Shown here one piece after another: positions 44,253-52,352 of a stretch of 64,000 nt of DNA. The notes under the pieces were generated by a model. That model worked only from the letters and a program-made list of their open reading frames with translations, was not told the DNA's origin and searched no databases. The DNA lies in NCBI RefSeq assembly GCF_900013425.1, contig NZ_FBXK01000002.1:1-64000 (forward strand), written 5' to 3'. A program made the position numbers and the translations under genes. Origin of the DNA: Sphingobium sp. Z007 (GTDB lineage: Bacteria > Pseudomonadota > Alphaproteobacteria > Sphingomonadales > Sphingomonadaceae). Within the stretch, counting starts at the first letter, position 1. Each line of letters begins with the position of its first letter.

Positions 44253-44266
44253 CCCCAGTTCTGGGG
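44253..44266. promoter_or_regulatory. C4-N6-G4 dyad upstream of luxI
   Basis: CCCCAG-TT-CTGGGG is a perfect palindrome centred about 62 bp before the luxI ATG. It may be a lux box for one of the LuxR proteins. A related dyad lies upstream of the T4SS operon at 45877-45894. It could instead be a weak terminator after luxR, but no T-run follows. Confidence 0.45.
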
Positions 44267-44321
44267 ATAACATAGATCATGACAAGCTGATCGAATGATC
44301 GCCTCACAAATGGAGGTGATC

Positions 44322-44939
44322 ATGGTTATTACAGGAAATGGGATTGAACAGGCGCTGAGCGACCGCGTATTCAGATCGATGTTTGAAGAGCGTAAGCGTG
44401 TGTTCGTTGATCTACTTGGCTGGGACATTCCCGTTCTGGCCTGTCGCTACGAGATCGATCAATTCGATGATGATGAAGCCGTCTATATCGTCATCACCGA
44501 TGACACCGGCGAGCATGCCGGGTCCGCCCGTCTGCTCCAGACCGACCGGCCGCACATCCTCGACACTATCTTCCCCAATCTGTGCGATGGCGTACCGCCA
44601 ACGGGTCCGAATGTTCGCGAAATAACCCGCTTCTGCTTGGCGCGCCGCCTGAAGGCTCGCGAGCGGCTCGCCACCCGCAATCGCCTCGTCTCTGCCTTGG
44701 TCGAATACGCCCTTAGCAATGGTATCCTGACCTATACCGGCGTTGCCGAATGGGCTTGGTTCCAACAGATCCTCGCGTTCGGATGGGAATGCCTTCCGCT
44801 TGGATTGCTGGACAACAGCGATCCACGCGGCCTGTCGGCCATGCAGATCAATATTGGCCCGGATACCCCCAACCTCCTGAGTCAATCCGGCGTCTTCGCG
44901 CAGATCCATCTGATGGATCTTGATCGCGCCGCAGCATGA
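44322..44939 (+). CDS. luxI: LuxI-family acyl-homoserine-lactone synthase
   Basis: A 205-residue AHL synthase starting at MVITGNGIEQALSD with a GGAGG site 7 bp upstream. Conserved residues are present: MFEERKRVFVDLLGWDIP (Arg, Phe, Trp), YEIDQFDDDEAVY (Asp), GSARLLQTDRPHIL (Arg) and REITRFCLARR (Glu, Arg). It makes an AHL from SAM and acyl-ACP; the acyl chain is unknown. The stop overlaps the first possible start of the next gene. Confidence 0.92.
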   Translation: MVITGNGIEQALSDRVFRSMFEERKRVFVDLLGWDIPVLACRYEIDQFDDDEAVYIVITDDTGEHAGSARLLQTDRPHILDTIFPNLCDGVPPTGPNVREITRFCLARRLKARERLATRNRLVSALVEYALSNGILTYTGVAEWAWFQQILAFGWECLPLGLLDNSDPRGLSAMQINIGPDTPNLLSQSGVFAQIHLMDLDRAAA

Positions 44940-44956
44940 AATTCGGGAGACATCGC

Positions 44957-45865
44957 ATGGCTACCAAGCCGCTACCTGTAGGCGAGATCGAGGCCCACGG
45001 GTCAATTTACGAAACACTCATGCGCGAAGGCTTCTGCGTGCTTCAAGACATCATGCCCCCCGATATTGTCCAGTTGCTGGCGAGAGATCTGGCTCCGCAC
45101 TTCGAGGCAACGCCGTTTTGCGAAGGTGGATTCTACGGCAGCCGTACCAAGAGGTTCGGCAGTCTGCTCAAACGATCGAACCATGTGTCGGCGTTCATCC
45201 AGCATCCCCAGATCATGGCGATCGCGCAAGCTGTGCTCAGTCCGTGGTGCGACACAATCCAGCTCAATCTCGCTCAAGCTCTCGAGCTGCATCCCGGCGC
45301 ACTGCCGCAATTTCCCCACCGCGATCAGGATATGTGGCGGGGCCAAACTGGCGAGGTCGAATATCTCCTTAACGTCATGTGGCCGTTCACCGAATATCGG
45401 CATGACAATGGCACGACCCTGATCTGGCCGCGCAGCCACGCCGCAAATGCGCTTACACCTGAACCTCCCGAGGATCCCGTGGCCGTGGAATGCAGTCCAG
45501 GATCTGCGATCATCTTCCTAGGCTCGACCCTTCATGGTGCTGGCGGCAACCAGTCGCCGGGTGTGCGTCAAGGCATGATCGTGAGCTATTGCCTCGGATG
45601 GCTGAAACCATATGAAAACCAGTGGTTGGTCTATCCACCCGAGGTAGCACGGACGTTCTCTCCAGATTTGGCCGCTTTGGTCGGATACCAGCAGCATCGG
45701 CCCAATTTGGGGAACTACGAGGGGCGATGCCCATCTCTTCTGCTGGGCGAGGAACGCTCCGAGCATCTCGGCGCGATCGATGCCTTACGTCCAGATCAAA
45801 CGGCAGCACTTGAGGAATTTGTTGAAGAACAACGCCGGGTCCGAGCCGCATCGAGCGAAAACTGA
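44957..45865 (+). CDS. Phytanoyl-CoA dioxygenase (PhyH)-family protein
   Basis: A 302-residue Fe(II)/2-oxoglutarate oxygenase. The start at 44957 has a GGGAG site 8 bp before; the earlier ATG at 44936 overlaps luxI but has no such site. The iron ligands are seen in LPQFPHRDQDMW (HxD) and LGSTLHGAGGN (distal His), and the 2-oxoglutarate Arg in SPGVRQGMIVSY. The substrate is unknown. A PhyH gene next to luxI is, as I recall, a recurring sphingomonad arrangement, so it may modify an AHL or a signal-linked fatty acyl. Confidence 0.82.
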   Translation: MATKPLPVGEIEAHGSIYETLMREGFCVLQDIMPPDIVQLLARDLAPHFEATPFCEGGFYGSRTKRFGSLLKRSNHVSAFIQHPQIMAIAQAVLSPWCDTIQLNLAQALELHPGALPQFPHRDQDMWRGQTGEVEYLLNVMWPFTEYRHDNGTTLIWPRSHAANALTPEPPEDPVAVECSPGSAIIFLGSTLHGAGGNQSPGVRQGMIVSYCLGWLKPYENQWLVYPPEVARTFSPDLAALVGYQQHRPNLGNYEGRCPSLLLGEERSEHLGAIDALRPDQTAALEEFVEEQRRVRAASSEN

Positions 45866-45876
45866 TTCCAGCGCGC

Positions 45877-45894
45877 TCCCCCCTTGTGGGGGGA
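45877..45894. promoter_or_regulatory. C6/G6 dyad before the T4SS operon
   Basis: TCCCCCC-TTGT-GGGGGGA is a perfect 7-bp dyad about 100 bp upstream of the first T4SS gene and just after the PhyH stop. It resembles the luxI dyad (CCCC-N6-GGGG then AT). It could be a LuxR site for the conjugation operon or a terminator; no T-run follows on the plus strand. Confidence 0.45.
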
Positions 45895-45995
45895 TTGCCC
45901 GAAAACGCCGGACCGGGTTCAAAAGAGAGGTGATTTTCAACGGAGAGTAGTCGGCGCATTTTTAATGCAGCGGCGCTGAAAAGCGGAGAAATCAG

Positions 45996-46358
45996 ATGCA
46001 GCGCCTGCGCCTTGCCCTTGCCGTTCCGATCGTGGCGATGTCTGCCCAGGCGGCTCCTGCGGTCGCCAACGATCTAGGCTGCCAGGTTTTGCTTTGCCTC
46101 TCGAACCCGGGCGGCGCGACCCAGTACCCCGCCTGCGTGCCGCCTATGGTGAAGCTCTGGGAGCGTCTGGCATTAGGCGGTTCATTCCCTGGCTGCTCCG
46201 GTAGTGGCGTTGCGAAGACCAAGGTTCATGATCGCGATTCCGCTTCCCGGCGCCGGGTGGTGATGACGTTCACCGACGGGCGGCAGCAATCCTATTCGCT
46301 TGCAAATATCGAAAGCTTGCCAGCGTCACCCAGTGAACAAGGGACCACACCACAGTGA
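45996..46358 (+). CDS. TrbM/KikA-like T4SS-associated exported protein
   Basis: A 120-residue protein with a signal peptide (MQRLRLALAVPIVAMSAQA). The mature part has LGCQVLLCLSNPGGATQYPAC and LALGGSFPGCSG, a cysteine pattern like TrbM/KikA proteins of conjugation operons, with the disulfide-type CxxxxC repeats. The role in TrbM is in plasmid transfer and stability. It is the first gene of the operon and overlaps virB1 by 4 bp. Confidence 0.72.
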   Translation: MQRLRLALAVPIVAMSAQAAPAVANDLGCQVLLCLSNPGGATQYPACVPPMVKLWERLALGGSFPGCSGSGVAKTKVHDRDSASRRRVVMTFTDGRQQSYSLANIESLPASPSEQGTTPQ

Positions 46359-47029
46359 TCCTCGAGCTCGCAACCGTGGTCGGACTGGCGCAGCAATGCG
46401 CGCCAACGGTTGCGGTCGAAACGCTTGTGTCGGTCGTCCACACCGAAAGTCATTTCAACCCCTACGCCATCGGCGTGAATGCGAAGGGCGTTGCCGCACC
46501 CAAACCCAGCGATCGGGCATCGGCCGCTGCAGCCGCGCGATCGCTGATCGCCCGCGGCTACAACATCGATCTGGGTCTGGGGCAAATCAACAGCGCAAAC
46601 CTGAGGTGGCTCGGCCTGTCGGTCGAGGACGCCTTCGATCCCTGTCGCAATCTCGCCGCAGCCGCGCGCGTGCTGGCTTCCAACTATCTGAACGTTGTTC
46701 GCTCCAGCCCTTCTACAGAGGTGGCCATCGCGACCGCCATGTCGATGTACAATACGGGCAGTCGTTCGCGCGGGTTCGGAAATGGCTATGTCGGCCGTGT
46801 TTACGCATCTTCGAGTGTCGTCGTGCCAGCGATCAGGCGTCGAGCGATGCCAGAACCCGCCGCTTTGCCCGGGCCAGTGACGCCGGAACCCACAGTTAAG
46901 CAGCCTTCGGCGGGCGTTCGCTCGCCGCGCGTCCAAGAGGCATGGGACACCACTGCGGGGGCGCAGACGGCATCTTTGATGGTCTTTGGGGGGGCATCCA
47001 ACAGTTCACCGAAAGGACAAGCCGAATGA
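46355..47029 (+). CDS. virB1: VirB1 lytic transglycosylase
   Basis: A 224-residue SLT-domain protein with a GTG start overlapping the preceding stop. The catalytic Glu is in VSVVHTESHFNPYAIGVN; GLGQINSANL and MSMYNTGSRSRGF are the other lysozyme-fold motifs. The C-terminal part is Pro-rich. It opens peptidoglycan for T4SS assembly. No clear signal peptide is seen at the GTG start. The stop overlaps virB2 (ATGA). Confidence 0.9.
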   Translation: MILELATVVGLAQQCAPTVAVETLVSVVHTESHFNPYAIGVNAKGVAAPKPSDRASAAAAARSLIARGYNIDLGLGQINSANLRWLGLSVEDAFDPCRNLAAAARVLASNYLNVVRSSPSTEVAIATAMSMYNTGSRSRGFGNGYVGRVYASSSVVVPAIRRRAMPEPAALPGPVTPEPTVKQPSAGVRSPRVQEAWDTTAGAQTASLMVFGGASNSSPKGQAE

Positions 47030-47367
47030 CTGCCTTAGCGAACAATTCCAAGATGTGGTTGACGCCGCGGAGGCGTACTTTCGCGCAATATCTGGCACTG
47101 TTTATTGCGGTCATTGCGGTGTCGCTCCTGCTCACCGATCCGGCCCATGCCCAAGCGGCCGACGGCGTCACGTCGATGGCCGAGAATATCAAGACCTGGC
47201 TGACCGGTACTTTTGCGAAAACGATCGCGGTGATCGCGGTCGTCATCGTGGGTTTCATGTTCTTCACCGGGCGGGCAAGCCTGGGGCTCCTGGTCACCGT
47301 CATCGTCGGCATCTTCATCGTGTTCAGCGCACAGTGGATCGTCGATACCATCACTGGCGGCGCGTGA
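47026..47367 (+). CDS. virB2: VirB2 pilin
   Basis: A 113-residue protein. A long N-terminal signal region (YLALFIAVIAVSLLLTDPAHAQA) is followed by two TM helices in the mature part: TIAVIAVVIVGFMFFTG and LGLLVTVIVGIFIVFSAQWIV, with GRAS between. This is the normal VirB2/TrbC layout. It forms the conjugative pilus. It overlaps virB1 by 4 bp. Confidence 0.9.
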   Translation: MTALANNSKMWLTPRRRTFAQYLALFIAVIAVSLLLTDPAHAQAADGVTSMAENIKTWLTGTFAKTIAVIAVVIVGFMFFTGRASLGLLVTVIVGIFIVFSAQWIVDTITGGA

Positions 47368-47377
47368 GTGCGCTGGG

Positions 47378-47713
47378 ATGGACGATGAAAAACTCAGGGA
47401 AGAAACGCTCTTCCTGGCCGTGACTCGGCCGACGATGTGGTTGGGCGTTCCGATCGAAGCATCGCTGCCCATCGCGCTGGCGGCGTGCCTGACGCTCATC
47501 GTCACCGGCAACCCGCTTTACGCTCTTGCGCTAGCCGGGGCCTTTCTGGCCATAGCCCGGCTGATCGTGCGGCACGACGCAAACGCCTTCCGCCTCTTGT
47601 GGCTCTGGACAACGACAAAGGCACGATGCCGCAACCGGGGATGGTGGGGCGGTAGCTCCTACTCGCCCCTGCCGATCGATGGGGCGAAACGCCGGGGCTT
47701 TGCGCATGGCTAG
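47378..47713 (+). CDS. virB3: VirB3 inner membrane protein
   Basis: A 111-residue protein starting MDDEKLREETLFLAVTRPTMWLGVP, with the VirB3 pattern LFxAxTRPxxxxGVP. Hydrophobic helices at about 27-45 and 50-65 follow. VirB3 works with VirB4 in pilus assembly. Its end overlaps virB4 by 8 bp. Confidence 0.88.
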   Translation: MDDEKLREETLFLAVTRPTMWLGVPIEASLPIALAACLTLIVTGNPLYALALAGAFLAIARLIVRHDANAFRLLWLWTTTKARCRNRGWWGGSSYSPLPIDGAKRRGFAHG

Positions 47714-50123
47714 CCGGGCCAACTCGTTGGGCGGCGCTGCCGCGCGGACGCCGTGGCGGATCCTCAAGAATGAGGCGGACCCCGCGCGCTATCTCCCCTA
47801 TGCGCGTCATATCGACGACAACATCATTGCGCTCGACGGGCGCGACCTCATGATGATGTTCAAGCTCGACGGCCTTGCATTCGAGACGGCCGACCCAATC
47901 CATCTCAACGACTGGCACGAAAAGCTCAACGGCACGTTGCGCAATATCGCCGACGACCGTCTGGCGATCTGGACGCATATCGTCCGCCGGCCGATCACGG
48001 ACTATCCCGAAGGCAAGTTTCGCTCGGCCTTTGCGGCCGATCTCGATGCAAAATACCGCGCGCGGGTGACCGCCAAGCGCATGTTCGTCAACGAGCTCTA
48101 CCTGACGCTCATCATGCGCCCGTCCGTTGGATCGGCTGATCGTACCGGCGTGCTCCTTCGACGTCTGGCATCGGCGCGCAAGGAGGGGGCCGAAGTCGAC
48201 GAGGACGAGCTTGCGCGCTTCGAGGATAAGGCGCGTGACATCGAGAAGCTCCTCGCACGCTGCCGGCCCCGACGCCTCCACTTGTACGAGCATAATGGCC
48301 TGATGTTCTCGCAGCCGCTCGAGGTGCTTGAACTGGTGATGATGGGCCGCGCTGGCAGGGTGCCCTTGGTCCGAGGCCATCTCGGCTCCGCCATCTATGG
48401 GGAACGGGTAATCTTCGGCCGCGAGACGGTCGAGGTGCGGGCGCATGACACGAGCCGGTTCGTGGGCCTTTTCGGCATCCGCGAATATCCGGCGATGACG
48501 CGGCCGGGCCAGATGAATGCGCTCCTCAGCCAAGATTTCGCGTTCGTCGTGACACAGTCCTTCGCGTTCATGGGCAAAGCGCGGGCCTCGGAGCGGTTGC
48601 GCCGTCGCCAGAACCAGATGGCCTCGACCGAGGACGCCGCTGCGAGCCAGGCACTTGAGCTGGCCGACGCGGCCGACGATCTGCAGAGCAATCGCTTTGT
48701 CCTGGGCGAGCATCATTTCTCGCTCGCGGTCTTCGGTGAAAATCAAAAGCGCCTGGCCGAAAATCTCTCGACCGCCCGGGCGGCGCTCGCCGACGCTGGT
48801 CTGGTGGCCGCTCGGGAAGGTCCGGCGCTGGAGGCCGCCTTCTGGTCGCAGCTTCCTGGCAACTTCGCGTGGCGTGCGCGGCCAGCGGCGATCACGTCGC
48901 GCAATTTTGCCGCGCTCTCGCCGTTCCACACTTTCCCCGCCGGCAAGCCCGATGGCAATCACTGGGGTGCTGCGATCGCGTTGATGAAGACCGCGGCCCA
49001 GTCTCCCTTCTATTTCAATTTTCATGTGAACGATCTTGGCCACACACTGATCATCGGCCCGTCGGGCGGCGGCAAGACTGTCGTCCAGAATTTCCTGATG
49101 GCGCAGCTGGAGAAAACCGGCGCGCAGCAGATCTTCATCGACAAGGACCGAGGGGCCGAGATCTATGTGCGGTCATCCGGCGGCACCTATCTGGCGCTTC
49201 GCAATGGGGTGCCGACCGGGTTTGCGCCGCTGCGCGCGCTTGAGCAGACCCCTGGCAACATCGTCTTCCTCGGCCGCCTGATCCGACATTTGGTGACCCC
49301 CTCGGGCATCCAACTCGGCGTCACGCAGGAGCGGATGATCGACGAGGGCATCCTCTCGATCGGACGCCTTCCCCCGGAGGAGCGGTCCATCCTCGCGCTT
49401 CGTCAATTGCTCGGACAGCGCGATCCGGAAGGGATTGGCGCGCGGCTTGAGAAATGGTCGCGCGGCGGCGCACTGGGCTGGGTGTTCGACAATGACCGGG
49501 ACGAGTTGACCCTCGAGGCCCGGTTCATCGGTTTCGACATGACGGATTTCCTCGACAATCCCGAGATCCGCACGCCGCTCATGATGTACATGTTCCACCG
49601 GATCGATGCCCTGCTCGATGGCCGTCGCCTCGTGATCGACATTGACGAGTTCTGGAAGGCGCTGGGCGATGATGCCTTCCGCGCCTTCGCGCAGGACGGC
49701 CTGAAGACCTACCGGAAGCAGAATGCCTTTCTGGTGTTCGGGACGCAAAGCCCCGCTGACGCTCTGCGATCGGACATCTCGCACAGCATCATGGAGCAGG
49801 TCGCTACCAAAATCCTCTTGCCCAACCCCCACGGCCGAGAGGTCGACTATATCGATGGGCTCGGCCTCACTCGCGCCGAGTTCAAGCTCATCAGAAACGA
49901 TCTGATCCCCGAAAGCCGGCGGTTTCTGGTCAAGCAGGGTCACGATTCCATCGTGGTGGAACTTGATCTCGGCGGCCTGTCCGACGAGCTGGCCGTCCTC
50001 TCGGGCACCACCGAAACCGTCGGAATCCTCGATCAGGTTCGCCGCGAACATGGCGACGATCCCAGTCACTGGCTGCCCGTCTTTCACGAGCGCCGCCGCG
50101 CCACCACCAGAAGGAAAGGATAA
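47706..50123 (+). CDS. virB4: VirB4 T4SS ATPase
   Basis: An 805-residue ATPase starting at MASRANSLGGAAARTPWRIL. The N-terminal CagE/TrbE-type domain spans about 1-400. Walker A is IIGPSGGGKTVVQNFLM (about 448) and Walker B is RRLVIDIDEFWKALGDDAF (about 640). The motif FGTQSPADALRSDISHSIMEQ is typical. VirB4 powers pilus biogenesis. The frame is complete and of usual length. Confidence 0.94.
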   Translation: MASRANSLGGAAARTPWRILKNEADPARYLPYARHIDDNIIALDGRDLMMMFKLDGLAFETADPIHLNDWHEKLNGTLRNIADDRLAIWTHIVRRPITDYPEGKFRSAFAADLDAKYRARVTAKRMFVNELYLTLIMRPSVGSADRTGVLLRRLASARKEGAEVDEDELARFEDKARDIEKLLARCRPRRLHLYEHNGLMFSQPLEVLELVMMGRAGRVPLVRGHLGSAIYGERVIFGRETVEVRAHDTSRFVGLFGIREYPAMTRPGQMNALLSQDFAFVVTQSFAFMGKARASERLRRRQNQMASTEDAAASQALELADAADDLQSNRFVLGEHHFSLAVFGENQKRLAENLSTARAALADAGLVAAREGPALEAAFWSQLPGNFAWRARPAAITSRNFAALSPFHTFPAGKPDGNHWGAAIALMKTAAQSPFYFNFHVNDLGHTLIIGPSGGGKTVVQNFLMAQLEKTGAQQIFIDKDRGAEIYVRSSGGTYLALRNGVPTGFAPLRALEQTPGNIVFLGRLIRHLVTPSGIQLGVTQERMIDEGILSIGRLPPEERSILALRQLLGQRDPEGIGARLEKWSRGGALGWVFDNDRDELTLEARFIGFDMTDFLDNPEIRTPLMMYMFHRIDALLDGRRLVIDIDEFWKALGDDAFRAFAQDGLKTYRKQNAFLVFGTQSPADALRSDISHSIMEQVATKILLPNPHGREVDYIDGLGLTRAEFKLIRNDLIPESRRFLVKQGHDSIVVELDLGGLSDELAVLSGTTETVGILDQVRREHGDDPSHWLPVFHERRRATTRRKG

Positions 50124-50127
50124 GGTC

Positions 50128-50844
50128 ATGAAAGCAATACGAGCGCTCGCGATTGTCGGCGGATTGGCAATCTCCGTGCCGGCCTTCGCGCAGGGCATCC
50201 CGGTCTATGATTCCAGCACGTTTCTGCAGACCCTCTCGACGGTGAAGAACACCCTGTCGATGATTGAACAGGGGAAGCAGCAAATTTCCCAAGCCACCGA
50301 CATGTTCAACAGCGTCAACAAGCTGACGAACGTCAATCAGATTGCCTCTTCCCTGAACACCGACGCCGTTCGCCACCTCTTGCCGAGCGAGGCACGGGAC
50401 ATTCAGCGCCTCATGTCCTCTAACACGACGGGGCTCGGCAGCCTTGGCACGGCCGCAGACCGGATCCGCAGCAGCAACCGTGTCGAGCTTCCCGCGCTTC
50501 GCCCGGACGCTACCGCTTTCGAGCGTTCGAACCGCGATGCCATTTCTCGCAATGGCGACATGGCGGCGCGCGACGCGGCCATTGCCGAGGCAGCATATGG
50601 CGTCACCGCCCAGAGAACGACGGGTCTCGAGGAACTGCGTTCGTCGCTGGACACCGCGTCGGACGCGAAGGACGTGATGGATATCCAAGCCCGTGTTGGC
50701 GTGGAAAATGCACATATCCAGAACGATGCGGTCCAGCTTCAGGCGCTTCAGATGCGGCAGACCGCCGAGGCGAGACTGCGTTCGCAGCGAGATGACGAGA
50801 CCGGCCTCGCCAAGCTTCAGCAGAGCCTGAGTAGCCGGCCGTGA
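50128..50844 (+). CDS. virB5: VirB5 minor pilin
   Basis: A 238-residue protein with a signal peptide (MKAIRALAIVGGLAISVPAFA) and a helical mature part: QGIPVYDSSTFLQTLSTVKNTLSMIEQGKQQ, ARDIQRLMSS, and a C-terminal amphipathic helix ALQMRQTAEARLRSQRDDETG. This is typical of VirB5/TraC pilus tip proteins. An AAGGA site precedes the ATG. It ends with GTGA overlap to the next gene. Confidence 0.87.
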   Translation: MKAIRALAIVGGLAISVPAFAQGIPVYDSSTFLQTLSTVKNTLSMIEQGKQQISQATDMFNSVNKLTNVNQIASSLNTDAVRHLLPSEARDIQRLMSSNTTGLGSLGTAADRIRSSNRVELPALRPDATAFERSNRDAISRNGDMAARDAAIAEAAYGVTAQRTTGLEELRSSLDTASDAKDVMDIQARVGVENAHIQNDAVQLQALQMRQTAEARLRSQRDDETGLAKLQQSLSSRP

Positions 50845-51059
50845 AGGGGATCGCCGCGGCCCTCCCAGTTCTCGCGGCCACGTTCCTGAGTGGTTGCGGG
50901 CAGCCGATCGGCAAGGCGGACCTGAAGTCCGATCCCAAGTTACGCGCTGAGATCCTCGCCGCGTGCGCCAACGGCACCCACACCGATGCCCAGGAATGCA
51001 GCAACGCAAAGGACGTCGAGAACGCCGACAAGCTCGAGCGTTCGCTGGGTCACAAATAG
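50841..51059 (+). CDS. EexN-like entry-exclusion lipoprotein
   Basis: A 72-residue lipoprotein with GTG start overlapping virB5. The lipobox is FLSGC (Cys about 19), and the mature part, KSDPKLRAEILAACANG and AQECSNAKDVENA, shows the two-cysteine EexN-type pattern. EexN/Eex proteins block uptake of the same plasmid. It could alternatively stand in for VirB7, given the size and place. Confidence 0.72.
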   Translation: MKGIAAALPVLAATFLSGCGQPIGKADLKSDPKLRAEILAACANGTHTDAQECSNAKDVENADKLERSLGHK

Positions 51060-51073
51060 GCGGGGAATTGGCC

Positions 51074-52018
51074 ATGGCGTCCACACTCTTCGCGGATATC
51101 TACACCAACATCGACGGGAAGCTCGATCTCTTCCTGAACGAGCGTCTCAACAACGTCATTGATGTCGTGCGGGGACCGCTGGCGCTTGGCTTGGTCATCT
51201 ACATCGCGCTGTTCGGCTATATGGTGATGCGCGGTATCGTCAGCGAGCCTTGGGGCGAGCTGGTGTACCGGATGGTGAAGCTCTGCCTCCTCTATGTTGC
51301 AGCCACAACCGTCGCCTACTCCGAGTGGATCACGAATCCGCTCTTTCATGGGATGCCGGACGCCATCTCACAGGCGCTGGCGGGCAAGACCATCACTAGC
51401 GTCGGTTCGGTGTTCGACGATTATTTTGGTCAGGTCGATTCCCTCGTTTTGATCATCCGAACCGAAGCCGCGACCTATCTCGACATTAATCCGTGGAAGC
51501 TCGTTCTGCTCACGCTGGCGGTGGCGATTTACGGATTGGCGGGCCTCTCCGCAGCAATCGGATTTGCGATAACCGTGTTCGCGAAGGTGGCGCTCGCCGT
51601 CGTGATCGCGCTTGGTCCGATCTTCATAGCGTTATCGCTCTTCGAAACCACGCGTCGCTTCTTCTACGGATGGCTCGGGCAGGTATTCAACTACATCGTC
51701 CTAATGGCGGTGATCATCGCCATCACGGCTCTGATCACCGATCTTGGTGCCACGGCGCTGACTGCGGCCGAAGGCACGCCGGACGTGACGATCGGCGCTG
51801 TCTTGTTTGCGGTCTACATCTTCCTTGGGACGATATTCTTCTTTCAGGCCCCGTCGATCGCGACCGGCATTGCGGGGGGCGCTGCGGCCGGCGTCGGCGC
51901 TTTTGCCGGCTCGGCCTGGGGGACCATGGCGGCACCGTTCCAGCAACGCCGCAGCGCTCGCAACAGTCGCAATCTCGAACGTGCCGCCCAGCGCGGTGGT
52001 TCGGTGAGGCGCGCATGA
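51074..52018 (+). CDS. virB6: VirB6 inner membrane channel protein
   Basis: A 314-residue protein starting MASTLFADIYTNIDGKLDLF. It has six or so TM helices (e.g., ALGLVIYIALFGYMVMRGI, VKLCLLYVAATTVAY, LVLLTLAVAIYGLAGL, FNYIVLMAVIIAITALI) and the TrbL/VirB6 segment ALGPIFIALSLFETTRRFFYGWL. The C-terminal tail is Arg-rich. It forms part of the inner membrane complex. It overlaps the next gene by 4 bp (ATGA). Confidence 0.92.
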   Translation: MASTLFADIYTNIDGKLDLFLNERLNNVIDVVRGPLALGLVIYIALFGYMVMRGIVSEPWGELVYRMVKLCLLYVAATTVAYSEWITNPLFHGMPDAISQALAGKTITSVGSVFDDYFGQVDSLVLIIRTEAATYLDINPWKLVLLTLAVAIYGLAGLSAAIGFAITVFAKVALAVVIALGPIFIALSLFETTRRFFYGWLGQVFNYIVLMAVIIAITALITDLGATALTAAEGTPDVTIGAVLFAVYIFLGTIFFFQAPSIATGIAGGAAAGVGAFAGSAWGTMAAPFQQRRSARNSRNLERAAQRGGSVRRA

Positions 52019-52350
52019 GGAAGGAAGACTCTTTGACGAGACCAACCACGATAGTCCGCGCGCTCCGGCGATCAGCCGTCGTCATCGCACTGATCCCGTC
52101 ACTCGCCCAAGGGGCATCGGGGCCAAAGAAACTACCCGTCTGCAACGGCAAACATCTGCGCGAGGTGAACATCTACGGGAGCGTGCTGCCGGGTTCGCCG
52201 CTGCCGGCAATCGTCGCACCCCCTGCCCCGCCACCCGTGCCGCAGATCAAACAGCCAGTTGATGCCGGCACTCCGCCCCCGCCTGTTCCCGCCCCGCTTC
52301 CCGAGAAGACGTCCGCGCGCGCGACCCCCGGCACCTTTGGGAGTTGCTGA
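52015..52350 (+). CDS. Small Pro-rich T4SS-operon protein in the VirB7 position
   Basis: A 111-residue protein with an N-terminal signal-like region (RRSAVVIALIPSLAQGASG). The mature part has KLPVCNGKHLREVNIYGSV and then a Pro-rich tail (PAPPPVPQIKQP, PPPPVPAPLP) ending GTFGSC. There is no lipobox. The position between virB6 and virB8 is that of VirB7, but this call is only positional. Overlaps virB6 by 4 bp and lies 2 bp before virB8. Confidence 0.55.
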   Translation: MRKEDSLTRPTTIVRALRRSAVVIALIPSLAQGASGPKKLPVCNGKHLREVNIYGSVLPGSPLPAIVAPPAPPPVPQIKQPVDAGTPPPPVPAPLPEKTSARATPGTFGSC

Positions 52351-52352
52351 TC

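Noticed and set aside
45877..45894. Dyad after the PhyH gene taken as a simple terminator
   Set aside because: No T-run follows on the plus strand, and its similarity to the luxI dyad makes an operator at least as likely; kept as regulatory site.
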